The translations under genes and the position numbers were made by a program. A stretch of 64,000 bases of DNA from Actinotalea lenta. Lineage in GTDB: Bacteria > Actinomycetota > Actinomycetes > Actinomycetales > Cellulomonadaceae. Below the pieces are notes generated by a model that was given only the letters and a program-made list of their open reading frames with translations, ran no database searches and was not told the origin of the DNA. Each line of letters starts with the position of its first letter. The first letter of the stretch is position 1. Positions 15,554 to 25,789 of this stretch are shown here, one piece after another. The DNA lies in NCBI RefSeq assembly GCF_030586465.1, contig NZ_JAUQYP010000001.1:62001-126000 (forward strand), read 5' to 3'.

Positions 15554-17020
15554 ATGGCGGGTGGCGAGCGGGTGGCGGGGGTGCTGTCCCGGTTGCGCGC
15601 GGACGTGGCCGACCTGGCCGCCGCGGACCTGTCGGGGGTGGACGGCGCGGACGGGCCGAGCCTGCACGCCGAGCTGGCCCGGTTGGCCGGGCAGATCACC
15701 GCGGTGGCGGCCCGGGTCCTGGCCCGGGTCGAGGACGACGGGCGCTGGCAGGCCGGACCGGCGCGCACGTTCGGTCAGTGGGTCGCCCGCCGGGAGGGCA
15801 CCTCGGTCGGCGCCGCGCGCCGCCAGGCCACGTTGGGGCGGGCACTGGACCACGACCTGCCCGCCACCGCCGCCGCTGTTGTCGAGGGGGCCTTGACCCT
15901 GGAGCACGCCCAGGTGCTGGCCCGGGCCGCGACCTCCCCAGCCCACAAGCAGGCCCTGGCTTCCTCCAACCCGGCCGTGAACGAGGCATGGCTGGTGCGC
16001 CAGGGGCGCCACCAGGGCGCCGACCAGTTCGCCCGGACCGTGGCCCGCTGGGCCCAGACCGTGGACGCAGGCACCGCAGAACGCGACCACCAGGCCGCCG
16101 CGGCCCGCGAACACCTGACCCTGTCCCGCCGCGGCGACGGCCTGGCCCTGCACGGCTTCCTGACCCGCGAGCACGGCGAGGTCCTGGCCACCGCCCTGCG
16201 CGCCGTGGGCGGGGTCCCGCCCGCCGAGGAGACCCGCACCGTCGACCAACGCCACGCCGCCGCGCTCGTGGACACCGCCCGACTGGTCCTGGACCGCGGC
16301 CTGGCCGGCACCGGACAGGCCGTGCGCCCCCACCTCAGCGTGCACGTCGGCTGGGAAGCCTTCCACCACCAGGTCGCGCGCGCCGCCCAGGCCGACGGAC
16401 CCGGCGCGGCCACCTGGCTACCGGCCACCTGGCACCGCGTCGGCGAGGACCCCGACCGGCCCGACTGGGCCGCGTTGGCACCGGCCCAGTTCGACGACGG
16501 CACCCCCGTGCCGCCCTCCGTGCTGGCCCGCCTGGCCTGCGACTCGGAGATCACCCGCGTGATCTTCGGCCCCGACTCGGCCGTGCTGGACGTGGGCCGT
16601 GCCCAACGCACCTTCACCGGACAGCAACGCCGCGCCGTCATCGCCCGCGACCGCACCTGCCAATACCCCGGCTGCCACGCACCCCCCACCCTCGGCGAGA
16701 TCCACCACGTCCGATGGTGGCAACGCGACACCGGACCCACCGCCGTGCCCAACGGCATCCTGCTGTGCTTCCACCACCACGACCGCGTCCACCAACACCA
16801 CCTACACATCACCCGCGACCACGACCGATGGCTGTTCACCCGACCCGACGGACACGCCATCACCCACCACCGCGCGGGTCCACCCGACGACCCGCCCTTG
16901 CCTGAGCACCCCGGGCCACCCGGACCCCACCGCCCACCAGACGACCCGCCCCCACCCGACGGCACGACGGCACGCGGGCGACCCGACGTGGACCAAGGCG
17001 AGCTTCCGCTCGCCGGTTAG
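15554..17020 (+). CDS. DUF222 (13E12 repeat family) HNH endonuclease
   Basis: 488 residues. A helical DUF222 region occupies about residues 40-300 and a C-terminal HNH nuclease follows with CQYPGC near 370, then GEIHHVRWW, NGILLC and HHHDRVH. The two Cys pairs should bind zinc and the His residues a catalytic metal. The tail of about 60 residues is rich in Pro, His and Asp. Cellular function is unsettled; 13E12 members occur in many scattered copies and some are DNA-damage-induced. ATG 15554 was chosen over upstream in-frame starts because an SOS box with a -10 ends right before it. The 3' third is strongly C-rich on the coding strand, unlike neighbours, which suggests transfer. Confidence 0.9.
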   Translation: MAGGERVAGVLSRLRADVADLAAADLSGVDGADGPSLHAELARLAGQITAVAARVLARVEDDGRWQAGPARTFGQWVARREGTSVGAARRQATLGRALDHDLPATAAAVVEGALTLEHAQVLARAATSPAHKQALASSNPAVNEAWLVRQGRHQGADQFARTVARWAQTVDAGTAERDHQAAAAREHLTLSRRGDGLALHGFLTREHGEVLATALRAVGGVPPAEETRTVDQRHAAALVDTARLVLDRGLAGTGQAVRPHLSVHVGWEAFHHQVARAAQADGPGAATWLPATWHRVGEDPDRPDWAALAPAQFDDGTPVPPSVLARLACDSEITRVIFGPDSAVLDVGRAQRTFTGQQRRAVIARDRTCQYPGCHAPPTLGEIHHVRWWQRDTGPTAVPNGILLCFHHHDRVHQHHLHITRDHDRWLFTRPDGHAITHHRAGPPDDPPLPEHPGPPGPHRPPDDPPPPDGTTARGRPDVDQGELPLAG

Positions 17021-17053
17021 GACGCGCGCGTGCAGCGACTGCCCCGCAGCGAC

Positions 17054-17959
17054 CTACGCAGAGTGCGCTTCGTCCCGGGGCCCGGGCCGGACACCGTCAG
17101 GGCGCTCGGGCCGGTCACCGTCCGGGTGCGCGCGCCCGAGATCGTCGTGCGGCTCGGGCCGGACGTCGCTCTCAGGCCGGGGCTCGCCACCGTCCCCCGC
17201 GTCGGCAGCCCTGCGCTCGCGCGCCTCGTCGCCGAGCATGCGCCACCACAGCGCGAGCGCGAAGCCGCCGAACAGCCACCACTGCAGCGCGTAGCCGAGG
17301 TTGCGCCAGTCGACCCCGCCCGCCGTCGTGCCGGGGGGACCCAGGGCGACCATGCCCGCGGGGGGCGCGCCGTCGATCGTGTCGACGACCAGGTAGCCGG
17401 TGTAGATCGGGCCACCCCAGCTGTTGACCAGCTCGGCGGGGCTGATGGCGTCGGTCTGGCCCGCCGGGAACCCTCCCCGGCCCGCGGCCTCGCCCACCTG
17501 GAGCCAGCCGACCACGGTCACCTCGCCGGCCGGCGGGGGCGCCGTGCCAGCCGGGTCCTCGACCCCGGACACCCAGCCCTGCACCACGGGCAGGACGGCG
17601 CCCGTGCCCGCGACCCGCAGCGGCGTGAGCACCAGCGCACCGGTCCGTCCGTGCACCACGCGGCCCGTCACCAGGAGCTGGTCGGACTCGAAGGTCCCCG
17701 TGACCGTGACGTGCTTGCCCACCAGGTCGGAGGTGAACGTGGTCTGCGGAGGCAGCACGCTGCCCAACGGAACGGGTGCGGCTCTCTCGGTCCGCTCGGC
17801 GGCCGCCTGAGCTCGCGCCTCACCGCGAGACAGGGCCCGGTCGAGCTGCCACACGCCCAGTCGCGCGAACACCGCCGCCATGATCAGGAACGCCGCGAGC
17901 ACCGCAATCATCCGCGGACGCGCTGCGGCACGCAGCCGCTCGCGCACGGTCGGACCCAT
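17054..17959 (-). CDS. SURF1 family cytochrome oxidase assembly protein
   Basis: 301 residues. An N-terminal membrane helix ([26 protein letters not shown]) with the conserved GVWQLDR start is followed by a periplasmic domain including VVQGWVSG and [20 protein letters not shown], the C-terminal membrane helix. SURF1 proteins assist haem a3 insertion into aa3-type oxidase subunit I. The 60-residue hydrophilic tail after the last helix is rich in Asp, Glu, Arg and Pro and is longer than usual. ATG 17959 has TACCGT six bases upstream, which suggests a leaderless mRNA. It diverges from the phosphoketolase operon and converges with the HNH gene. Confidence 0.9.
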   Translation of the reverse strand: MGPTVRERLRAAARPRMIAVLAAFLIMAAVFARLGVWQLDRALSRGEARAQAAAERTERAAPVPLGSVLPPQTTFTSDLVGKHVTVTGTFESDQLLVTGRVVHGRTGALVLTPLRVAGTGAVLPVVQGWVSGVEDPAGTAPPPAGEVTVVGWLQVGEAAGRGGFPAGQTDAISPAELVNSWGGPIYTGYLVVDTIDGAPPAGMVALGPPGTTAGGVDWRNLGYALQWWLFGGFALALWWRMLGDEARERRAADAGDGGEPRPESDVRPEPHDDLGRAHPDGDRPERPDGVRPGPRDEAHSA

Positions 17960-18093
17960 GGGACCACGGTAACCGGGACCAGCCGACGAGACCGCCGCGA
18001 GCAGGCTCGTCGCTCTCCGTGTGGTGGGCACCTGGATGTGGTGAAGTGGGAACCGCACAGTCCAGCACGAACGGCTCGACCAGCCCCCCGCAG

Positions 18094-18116
18094 GGCCAAA
18101 CGTCCCATGTTTGGCC
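18094..18116. promoter_or_regulatory. GGCCAAAC-N7-GTTTGGCC inverted repeat upstream of xfp
   Basis: Perfect 8-bp arms lie around a 7-base spacer, 62 bases before the xfp ATG, in the 218-base divergent region between SURF1 and xfp. The size and spacing suit a dimeric repressor or activator. No cognate regulator is adjacent. The rest of the region shows only the SURF1 -10 hexamer and the xfp ribosome binding site. Confidence 0.5.
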
Positions 18117-18177
18117 GAGGATGAGCGCGAGACCCTGGGGCGGACCACGGCCGGGCCCCGGCAGCACAGGAGACGAC

Positions 18178-20649
18178 ATGACCGAAGTGCCCGCTGCGAC
18201 CGGTGCGTGGCGTACCGGTTCCGGTGAGATCAGCGACAGCGTCCTGAGCCGGATCGACACGTGGTGGCGCACGGCCAACTACCTGTCGGTCGGCCAGATC
18301 TACCTCCTGGACAACCCCCTGCTGCGCGAGCCGCTCACCGCGGACCACGTCAAGCCGCGGCTGCTGGGGCACTGGGGGACGACGCCTGGACTGACCTTCC
18401 TCTACGCGCACCTCAACCGCGCGATCGCCGAGCGTCAGCAGTCCACGATCTACATCACAGGCCCGGGTCACGGCGGCCCGGGCCTCGTCGCGAGCGCCTA
18501 CCTGGACGGCACCTACTCCGAGGTGTACTCCGACATCACCGAGGACGCGGAGGGCCTGCGCAGGCTGTTCCGGCAGTTCTCCTTCCCCGGTGGTGTCCCG
18601 AGCCACGTCGCACCGGAGACCCCAGGGTCGATCCACGAGGGCGGCGAGCTGGGCTACGCCCTCTCGCACGCCTACGGCGCCGTGTTCGACAACCCCGACC
18701 TGCTGGTCGCCGCCGTGGTCGGCGACGGCGAGGCCGAGACCGGCCCGCTCGCCACGAGCTGGCACTCCAACAAGTTCGTCAACCCGAGGGCCGACGGCGT
18801 CGTGCTGCCGATCCTGCACCTCAACGGGTACAAGATCGCCAACCCGACCGTGCTCGCCCGGATCAGCGAGGACGAGCTGACCGACCTCATGGTGGGCTAC
18901 GGGCACAAGCCGCACGTGTTCACGGCGGGCTTCGACGACGAGGAGCCCCTCTCCGTCCACCGCCGCTTCGCGACCCTGCTGGACGAGGTCCTGGACGAGA
19001 TCGCCGCGATCAAGGCCAAGGCCGCGCAGGGCGACCTCGAGCGTCCGATGTGGCCGATGATCGTGTTCCGCACGCCCAAGGGCTGGACCGGTCCCGACTA
19101 CATCGACGGCAAGAAGACCACCGGGTCATGGCGCGCCCACCAGGTCCCGCTGGCCAACGCGCGGGACACGCCCGAGCACCTCAAGGTGCTCGAGGACTGG
19201 CTGCGCAGCTACCGCCCCGAGGAGCTGTTCGACGCCGACGGTCGGGTGATCGAGGACGTGCGGGCGCTCGCCCCGACCGGCACCCTGCGGATGAGCGACA
19301 GCCCGTACGCCAACGGCGGGCTGCTGCTGCACGACCTGCGCCTGCCGGACTTCCGCGAGTACGCCGTGGACGTGCCCTCCCCCGGCGGCTCCATCTCCGA
19401 GGCGCCGCGCGTGCTGGGCCAGTGGCTGACCGACGTCATCCGGCTGAACCCGGACAACTTCCGGATCTTCGGGCCGGACGAGACGGCGTCCAACCGGCTC
19501 CAGGCCGTGTTCGACGCGACCGACAAGCAGTGGAACGCCGAGTTCGACGGCCCCGAGGTCGACGAGCACCTGGCCCGCGCCGGCCGCGTCCTCGAGATGC
19601 TCTCGGAGCACCAGATGCAGGGCTGGCTCGAGGGCTACCTGCTCACCGGGCGGCACGGGTTGTTCAACTGCTACGAGGCGTTCATCCACATCGTCGACTC
19701 GATGGTCAACCAGCACGCCAAGTGGCTCAAGGTCACCGCGGACATCCCGTGGCGCCGACCGATCGCGAGCCTGAACTACCTGCTGTCGAGCCACGTGTGG
19801 CGCCAGGACCACAACGGGTTCTCGCACCAGGACCCCGGCTTCATCGACCACGTGATCAACAAGAAGGCCGAGGTCGTCCGGGTCTACCTGCCGCCGGACG
19901 CGAACACCCTGCTGTCCACCTACGACCACTGCCTGCGCAGCCGCGACTACATCAACGTCGTGGTCTCGGGCAAGCAGCCCGCGCCCAACTTCCTGACCAT
20001 GGAGCAGGCCGTTGCGCACTGCACCCGCGGGCTCGGGATCTGGGACTGGGCAGGTACGGAGATCCCCGGCAAGGAGCCGGACGTCGTGCTCGCCGCCGCG
20101 GGTGACGTGCCGACCCTCGAGGTGCTCGCCGCCGCGGACATCCTGCGCCGCGAGCTTCCCGTGCTCATGGTCCGCGTGGTCAACGTCGTCGACCTCATGC
20201 GCCTGCAGGACGAGCGGGAGCACCCGCACGGACTGTCGGACCGCGAGTTCGACAACATCTTCACGGCGGACCGGCCCATCGTGTTCGCCTACCACGGGTA
20301 CCCGTGGCTCATCCACCGCCTGACCTACCGCCGCAACGGGCACTCCAACCTGCACGTGCGCGGCTACAAGGAGGAGGGCACCACGACCACGCCCTTCGAC
20401 ATGGTCATGCTCAACGACCTGGACCGCTACAAGCTCGTGATCGACGTCATCGACCACGTGCACTGGCTGCGGACCGGGCAGGCGAACCTGCGCCAGAAGA
20501 TGGTCGACGCACGGCTGCGGGCCCGGGAGTACACCCGGGCGTACGGCGAGGACATCCCCGAGGTCCGCGACTGGGTGTGGCCGGAGGCCGGCGACGGAGC
20601 CGCCGCGGCCATGTCCGCCGCATCCGCGACCGGCGGCGACAACGAGTAG
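18178..20649 (+). CDS. xfp: Phosphoketolase (xylulose-5-P/fructose-6-P)
   Basis: 823 residues, the family's full length. The thiamine-diphosphate enzyme splits xylulose 5-phosphate and/or fructose 6-phosphate with phosphate to acetyl phosphate plus glyceraldehyde 3-phosphate or erythrose 4-phosphate. Visible marks are [17 protein letters not shown], the cofactor motif [19 protein letters not shown] near 182-200, [17 protein letters not shown], and the C-terminal [21 protein letters not shown] precedes ATG 18178. It heads the xfp-pta-ackA operon, so acetyl phosphate can go to acetyl-CoA (Pta) or to acetate plus ATP (AckA). This resembles the bifid-type shunt and gives extra ATP from sugars. 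An 8-bp inverted repeat upstream is a candidate operator. Confidence 0.96.
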   Translation: MTEVPAATGAWRTGSGEISDSVLSRIDTWWRTANYLSVGQIYLLDNPLLREPLTADHVKPRLLGHWGTTPGLTFLYAHLNRAIAERQQSTIYITGPGHGGPGLVASAYLDGTYSEVYSDITEDAEGLRRLFRQFSFPGGVPSHVAPETPGSIHEGGELGYALSHAYGAVFDNPDLLVAAVVGDGEAETGPLATSWHSNKFVNPRADGVVLPILHLNGYKIANPTVLARISEDELTDLMVGYGHKPHVFTAGFDDEEPLSVHRRFATLLDEVLDEIAAIKAKAAQGDLERPMWPMIVFRTPKGWTGPDYIDGKKTTGSWRAHQVPLANARDTPEHLKVLEDWLRSYRPEELFDADGRVIEDVRALAPTGTLRMSDSPYANGGLLLHDLRLPDFREYAVDVPSPGGSISEAPRVLGQWLTDVIRLNPDNFRIFGPDETASNRLQAVFDATDKQWNAEFDGPEVDEHLARAGRVLEMLSEHQMQGWLEGYLLTGRHGLFNCYEAFIHIVDSMVNQHAKWLKVTADIPWRRPIASLNYLLSSHVWRQDHNGFSHQDPGFIDHVINKKAEVVRVYLPPDANTLLSTYDHCLRSRDYINVVVSGKQPAPNFLTMEQAVAHCTRGLGIWDWAGTEIPGKEPDVVLAAAGDVPTLEVLAAADILRRELPVLMVRVVNVVDLMRLQDEREHPHGLSDREFDNIFTADRPIVFAYHGYPWLIHRLTYRRNGHSNLHVRGYKEEGTTTTPFDMVMLNDLDRYKLVIDVIDHVHWLRTGQANLRQKMVDARLRAREYTRAYGEDIPEVRDWVWPEAGDGAAAAMSAASATGGDNE

Positions 20650-20698
20650 ACCCCCCACCGCCGGCCGACGGTCGGCACGACACAGCAAGAAGGACACC

Positions 20699-22849
20699 GT
20701 GGCACGCAGCATCTACATCACCTCTGCCGAGGGCGACACCGGCAAGTCGACCGTCGCCCTCGGCCTGGTCGACCTCCTGACCCGGACCGTGGCCCGGGTC
20801 GGGGTGTTCCGCCCCGTCGCCCGGTCGGTGCAGCAGCGTGACTACGTGCTCGAGCTCCTGCTGTCCCGGGAGGGCGTGGACCTCAGCTACGACGAGTGCG
20901 TCGGCGTCACCTACGAGGAGGTGCACCACGACCCGGAGGCCGCACTGTCGCGCATCGTGTCGCGCTACCACGAGGTCGAGCGGAAGTCCGACGTCGTGGT
21001 CATCGTGGGCACGGACTACACCGACGTCGCGGCGGGGCCGACCGAGCTGGCGTACAACGCCCGGATCGCGGTGAACCTCGGTTCGCCGGTGCTGCTCGTG
21101 ATCCGCGGGTCAAACCGTCGGCCGGACGAGGTGCACTCGATGGCCGAGGTCTGCCTGGCCGAGCTGCGCACCCAGCACGCCGAGGTGATCGGCCTGGTTG
21201 CCAACCGGTGCCCGGGCCAGCACCTGCTCGCGATGCGGGCCGCGCTCGGCTACGACCTGCCGGCCTGGGCCATCCCGGACGACCGCGTGCTCATGGCACC
21301 GACCGTGCGGGCGCTCATGGAAGCCGTGGACGGCCGCCTGGTCGCGGGCGACACCGACCTGCTGTCCCGCGAGGCGCTCGACGTCCTGGTCGGCGCGATG
21401 TCCGTGGAGCACCTGCTCGAGAAGCTCACCGACGGGGCCGTGATCATCACCCCCGGTGACCGCTCGGACGTCCTGCTCGGTCTCCTGTCCGCCCACGCCG
21501 CGGAGAGCTACCCGTCGCTCGCCGGCGTGATCCTCAACGGCGGCTTCTACCCGCCGCCCCAGGTCGCGAAGCTGGTGGACGCGCTCGGTCAACGGCTGCC
21601 GATCATCCGGTGCGACTACGGGACGTTCCGGACCGCGAGCGCCGCCGCCTCGATCCGGGGCCGGCTGTCGGCGGACTCGCAGCGCAAGGTCGACACCGCG
21701 CTGGCCCTGTTCGAGAAGCATGTCGACGGCGAGGCGCTGCTGGCCCGGATGGACGTGTCCCGGCCCAGCGTCATCACGCCGCTGATGTTCGAGTGGGAGC
21801 TGCTGTCCCGCGCCCGGTCGGACAAGAAGCACATCGTGCTGCCCGAGGGCGAGGACGACCGGATCCTCCGGGCCGCCAGCACGCTGCTCCAGCGCGAGGT
21901 CGCCGACCTGACCATCCTCGGCAACGAAGCCGCGATCCGCGGACGCGCCACCGAGCTGGGCCTGGACATCTCCGCGGCGGACGTCATCGACCCCAAGGAC
22001 GGCGAGCTGCACGAACGGTTCGCACGGGACTACGCCGAGCTGCGCAAGCACAAGGGCATGACGGTCGAGCGGGCACGGGAGATCGTCGGCTCGGTGTCGT
22101 ACTTCGGGACCATGATGGTCCAGCTCGGGCTCGCCGACGGCATGGTCTCCGGCGCGATCCACACCACCGCGCACACCATCAAGCCATCGTTCGAGATCAT
22201 CAAGACCCAGCCGGGGACGTCCATCGTCTCCAGCGTGTTCTTCATGTGCTTGGAGGACCGGGTCCTGGTCTACGGCGACTGCGCCGTGAACCCGGACCCC
22301 ACCGCGGAGCAGCTCGCTGACATCGCGATCTCCTCCGCGGACACGGCCGCGCAGTTCGGGATCGCACCCCGGATCGCGATGCTGTCCTACTCGACCGGCG
22401 AGTCCGGGACAGGCGCGGACGTGGAGAAGGTCCGGGAGGCGACCGCCCTCGTCCGCGAGCGCCGCCCCGACCTCGAGGTCGAGGGTCCTATCCAGTACGA
22501 CGCCGCCGTGGACGCGTCCGTTGCCAAGACGAAGATGCCGGACTCGACCGTGGCCGGCCGGGCGACGGTGTTCATCTTCCCGGACCTCAACACCGGCAAC
22601 AACACCTACAAGGCGGTGCAGCGCTCCGCCGGGGCCGTCGCCGTCGGACCGGTGCTCCAGGGTCTGCGCAAGCCGGTCAACGACCTGTCGCGCGGCGCCC
22701 TGGTGCAGGACATCGTCAACACGGTGGCGATCACCGCGATCCAGGCGCAGGCCCTCTCCGGGGTGCCTGCCGCCGGCGCGGCGGACGGCACCCCCGTCGC
22801 GGTGAGCCCGGCGGGCACCGCCATCACTTCCGGAGGAACCCTCGCATGA
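20699..22849 (+). CDS. pta: Phosphate acetyltransferase, long form
   Basis: 716 residues with three parts: an N-terminal P-loop domain of the dethiobiotin-synthetase fold (YITSAEGDTGKSTVALGL), a central DRTGG-type domain (about 220-340), and a C-terminal catalytic PTA domain starting near RSDKKHIVLPEGEDDRILRAA and containing SYSTGESGTGADVEKV. It interconverts acetyl phosphate plus CoA with acetyl-CoA plus phosphate. The long form is often allosterically regulated. GTG 20699 is preceded by AAGGA. It lies 49 bases after xfp and its stop overlaps the ackA ATG, so xfp, pta and ackA form one operon. Confidence 0.96.
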   Translation: MARSIYITSAEGDTGKSTVALGLVDLLTRTVARVGVFRPVARSVQQRDYVLELLLSREGVDLSYDECVGVTYEEVHHDPEAALSRIVSRYHEVERKSDVVVIVGTDYTDVAAGPTELAYNARIAVNLGSPVLLVIRGSNRRPDEVHSMAEVCLAELRTQHAEVIGLVANRCPGQHLLAMRAALGYDLPAWAIPDDRVLMAPTVRALMEAVDGRLVAGDTDLLSREALDVLVGAMSVEHLLEKLTDGAVIITPGDRSDVLLGLLSAHAAESYPSLAGVILNGGFYPPPQVAKLVDALGQRLPIIRCDYGTFRTASAAASIRGRLSADSQRKVDTALALFEKHVDGEALLARMDVSRPSVITPLMFEWELLSRARSDKKHIVLPEGEDDRILRAASTLLQREVADLTILGNEAAIRGRATELGLDISAADVIDPKDGELHERFARDYAELRKHKGMTVERAREIVGSVSYFGTMMVQLGLADGMVSGAIHTTAHTIKPSFEIIKTQPGTSIVSSVFFMCLEDRVLVYGDCAVNPDPTAEQLADIAISSADTAAQFGIAPRIAMLSYSTGESGTGADVEKVREATALVRERRPDLEVEGPIQYDAAVDASVAKTKMPDSTVAGRATVFIFPDLNTGNNTYKAVQRSAGAVAVGPVLQGLRKPVNDLSRGALVQDIVNTVAITAIQAQALSGVPAAGAADGTPVAVSPAGTAITSGGTLA

Positions 22850-24039
22850 GCACCCACGTCCTGGTCGTCAACTCTGGGTCGTCGTCGATCAAGTACCAGC
22901 TGATCGACGTCGGCACCTCGGAGTCGCTCGCGTCGGGCATCGTCGAGCGGATCGGCCTGGAGATGGGCCACGCCAAGCACGAGGGTCCCGACGGCAGGAC
23001 CGAGATCGACCGTCCCGTGCCCGACCACACCGCGGGCATGGCGATCATGATGGAGCTCTTCGAGGCCCACGGCCCCGAGATCGACCCCGAGCACCTGGCC
23101 GCCGTCGGGCACCGCGTGGTGCAGGGGGGCGCCGTGTTCTCGGGCCCCGCCCTGATCGACGACACGGTGCAGCAGCGGATCGCCGACCTGTCGCCGCTGG
23201 CTCCGTTGCACAACCCGGCGAACGTCGAGGGCATGGTCGCCGCGCGCACGACCTTCCCCGCCGTGCCCCACGTGGCCGTGTTCGACACGTCCTTCCACCA
23301 GGGCATGCCGCCGGAGTCCTACACCTACGCCCTGGACCGTGAGGTCGCGGACCGCTACCAGATCCGCCGGTACGGGGCGCACGGCACCTCGCACCTGTAC
23401 GTGTCGCGCACCACCGCGGAGTACCTGGGGCGGGACTACGGCGAGCTCAACACCATCGTGCTGCACCTGGGCAACGGCGCCTCGGCCTCGGCCGTACGGG
23501 GCGGGGTGTGCTTCGACACCTCGATGGGCCTCACGCCGCTCGCGGGCCTGGTCATGGGGTCACGGACCGGGGACATCGACCCGGCGGTGATCTTCCACCT
23601 GCGGCGCGTGGCCGGGATGTCCACCGACGAGCTGGACGACCTGTTCAACCGGCGCTCGGGGATGCTCGGCATGTGCGGGATGTCGGACATGCGCGACGTG
23701 CACGACGCCGTCGCCGCCGGCAACGAGGAGGCCCGCACGGCGCTCCAGGTGTACTACCACCGGATCAAGGGCTACGTCGGCAACTACTACGCCCAGCTCG
23801 GGCACGTCGACGCGATCGCGTTCACGGCGGGCATCGGCGAGAACGACGACATCGTGCGGCTGAACTCCCTCGCGGGGCTCGAGCGGCTCGGGATCCGGGT
23901 GGACCCCGAGCGCAACGCAGGACGCAAGAAGGAGATCACCGTCATCTCTCCCGACGACGCGGAGGTCACCGTCCTCGTGGTGCCCACCAACGAGGAGCTG
24001 GAGATCGCCCGCCAGGCCGTGGAGCTGCTCGGGGCCTGA
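22846..24039 (+). CDS. ackA: Acetate kinase
   Basis: 397 residues, full length. It makes acetate and ATP from acetyl phosphate and ADP (reversible). Hallmarks are VLVVNSGSSSIKYQLID at the N-terminus, GHRVVQGG, FDTSFHQGMPP, HGTSHLYVS, VLHLGNGASASAVRGG, the phosphate-binding GLTPLAGLVMGSRTGDIDP and FTAGIGEND. Its ATG overlaps the pta stop (ATGA), so it is translationally coupled. As the last gene of the operon it is followed by a 22-bp perfect inverted repeat shared with convergent ptsI. Confidence 0.97.
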   Translation: MSTHVLVVNSGSSSIKYQLIDVGTSESLASGIVERIGLEMGHAKHEGPDGRTEIDRPVPDHTAGMAIMMELFEAHGPEIDPEHLAAVGHRVVQGGAVFSGPALIDDTVQQRIADLSPLAPLHNPANVEGMVAARTTFPAVPHVAVFDTSFHQGMPPESYTYALDREVADRYQIRRYGAHGTSHLYVSRTTAEYLGRDYGELNTIVLHLGNGASASAVRGGVCFDTSMGLTPLAGLVMGSRTGDIDPAVIFHLRRVAGMSTDELDDLFNRRSGMLGMCGMSDMRDVHDAVAAGNEEARTALQVYYHRIKGYVGNYYAQLGHVDAIAFTAGIGENDDIVRLNSLAGLERLGIRVDPERNAGRKKEITVISPDDAEVTVLVVPTNEELEIARQAVELLGA

Positions 24040-24052
24040 CACCCTCCCCGCG

Positions 24053-24103
24053 CGTGATCAAGGAGTTCGTGCCCTGTCGCCGGGCACGAACTCCTTGATC
24101 ACG
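24053..24103. repeat. 22-bp perfect inverted repeat between ackA and ptsI
   Basis: The arms 24053-24074 and 24082-24103 are perfect reverse complements around a 7-base loop; each arm contains GATCAAGGAGTTCGTGCCC. The arms are far less GC-rich than their surroundings and no T tract follows. It may act as a bidirectional terminator for ackA and ptsI, but the unusual composition also suits a dispersed REP-like palindrome. Confidence 0.75.
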
Positions 24104-24107
24104 GGGA

Positions 24108-25787
24108 TCAGTCCAGGGCCAGGACCTCGCGGACCTTGGGGTCCACGAGGTCCAGGGCGGCGGCCCGGGCCTCCGGTGCGGTGAGCGCGCCCCGGGCGGC
24201 GGCCGCCATCTGGCGGCAGACGTCCAGGGTGTGCGCCCGTAGGGCGTAGCGGACGCCGGGGACCGCCGCCGGGGACATGGACAGCGAGGTCACCCCGAGG
24301 CCCGTCAGGACGAGCGCCATCACGGGGTCGGCGGCCGACTCGCCGCACACCCCGACGGGCTTGCCCAGCTCCACGCCGGCCTCGGCGGTCATCGCCACCA
24401 GGTCCAGGACCGCGGGCTGCCACATGTCCAGCAGGTCCACCAGCTCGCCACGGAGCCGGTCGGTCGCCATCGTGTACTGAGCCAGGTCGTTGGTGCCGAT
24501 CGAGACGAAGTCGACCTCGGCGAGCACGTCGCGGGCCCGGAGAGCGACCGCAGGGACCTCGACCATCACCCCGACGGTGTGGACCCCCGCGTCACGGGCC
24601 AGTGCGGCGAACTCCGCAGCCTCGGCCACCGTGGCGATCATCGGCGCCATCACCCAGGGCCTGCCGCCGGTCTCGGCCTGCGCCCGGCCGATCGCCGCGA
24701 GCTGGGTCGCCAGGAGCTCGGGGGCGGCACGCACGAGCCGGTAGCCACGCACGCCAAGGGCGGGGTTGTCCTCCCCGGGCTGCGTGACGAAGGCCAGCGG
24801 CTTGTCTGCGCCGGCATCCAGGGTCCGGATCACGACCTTCCGCTCGCCGAGCGCGGTCAGTGCCCGGGCGTAGACCGCGGCCTGGTCGTCCTCGCTCGGC
24901 GCGGTCTGGGCGTCCAGGAACAGCACCTCGGTGCGGAACAGACCCACGCCCTGGACGGCCGCGTCCGTGAGACGCTCGGCGTCCTGGGCCGTGCCGATGT
25001 TGGCGAGCAGCTGCACGCCGTGGCCGTCCGACGTCGCTCCGTCGGCGGTGTCCTCCGCGAGCGCCGCCAGCGCCGCGCGCCGCGCCACGACGGCGGCCTT
25101 GACCTCCTCGTCGGGCTCCACGATGACCGTGCCGCGTGCGGCGTCGACCGCGACCTCCTCGCCGTCCGTCAGCTCTGCGACCTCCGCGGCGCGCACCACG
25201 CAGGGCAGGCCGAGCTGGCCGGCGATGATCGCGGTGTGCGAGGTCGGGCCACCCTTCTCGATCACGATGCCCAGCACGTTGGCCAGGTCCAGCACCGCCG
25301 TGTCCGCCGGGGACAGGTCCTCCGCGACGACGATCGACGGGCGGGTGAGCGCCGGGACACCGGGCTCAGGCAGGCCCTCGAGCTGCGCGATGACGCGGTC
25401 GCGCACCGACGCGAGGTCGGTGGCACGTTCGGCCATGTAACCGCCGGCGGCGGTGAACATGTCGATGAACTGCCCGGCCACCTCCTGCACCGCCCTCGAG
25501 GGGGCGACGCCCTCACGAACCTTGGCCGCAGCCTGCCCGGCGAGCGCCGCGTCCTGCGCCATCAACGCGGTCGCGGACAGCACGTCCTTCAGCGTCCCCG
25601 TCGCGGCGTCGGCGCGCGCCTGCAGCGTCTCGGCGACCTCGGCGAACACCGTTCCCAGCTGCTCCGCCGCCGCCTCCGGGTCCGCCGGTGCCGGCGCGTC
25701 GGCGGGCACCGTCGGCACCGGATGGGCCCGCGCGACCGGGCCGACCACGGCGCCACGGCCCACCCCGACACCTGTGATGGTCCGCAT
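24108..25787 (-). CDS. ptsI: PTS enzyme I (phosphoenolpyruvate-protein phosphotransferase)
   Basis: 559 residues. It takes phosphate from PEP and passes it to HPr. The N-terminal HPr-binding part is followed by the phospho-histidine loop GGPTSHTAIIAGQLGLPCVV. The C-terminal PEP-binding barrel contains IRTLDAGADKPL, GVRGYRL and the proton-donor Cys in GVCGESAADP. ATG 25787 is preferred to GTG 25793 because GGAG lies five bases before it. It is two bases from ptsH, so ptsH and ptsI are co-transcribed. A -10-like TAGGTT (26088-26093, minus strand) ahead of ptsH suggests the pair has its own promoter, separate from the sugar operon upstream. Confidence 0.96.
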   Translation of the reverse strand: MRTITGVGVGRGAVVGPVARAHPVPTVPADAPAPADPEAAAEQLGTVFAEVAETLQARADAATGTLKDVLSATALMAQDAALAGQAAAKVREGVAPSRAVQEVAGQFIDMFTAAGGYMAERATDLASVRDRVIAQLEGLPEPGVPALTRPSIVVAEDLSPADTAVLDLANVLGIVIEKGGPTSHTAIIAGQLGLPCVVRAAEVAELTDGEEVAVDAARGTVIVEPDEEVKAAVVARRAALAALAEDTADGATSDGHGVQLLANIGTAQDAERLTDAAVQGVGLFRTEVLFLDAQTAPSEDDQAAVYARALTALGERKVVIRTLDAGADKPLAFVTQPGEDNPALGVRGYRLVRAAPELLATQLAAIGRAQAETGGRPWVMAPMIATVAEAAEFAALARDAGVHTVGVMVEVPAVALRARDVLAEVDFVSIGTNDLAQYTMATDRLRGELVDLLDMWQPAVLDLVAMTAEAGVELGKPVGVCGESAADPVMALVLTGLGVTSLSMSPAAVPGVRYALRAHTLDVCRQMAAAARGALTAPEARAAALDLVDPKVREVLALD

Positions 25788-25789
25788 GA

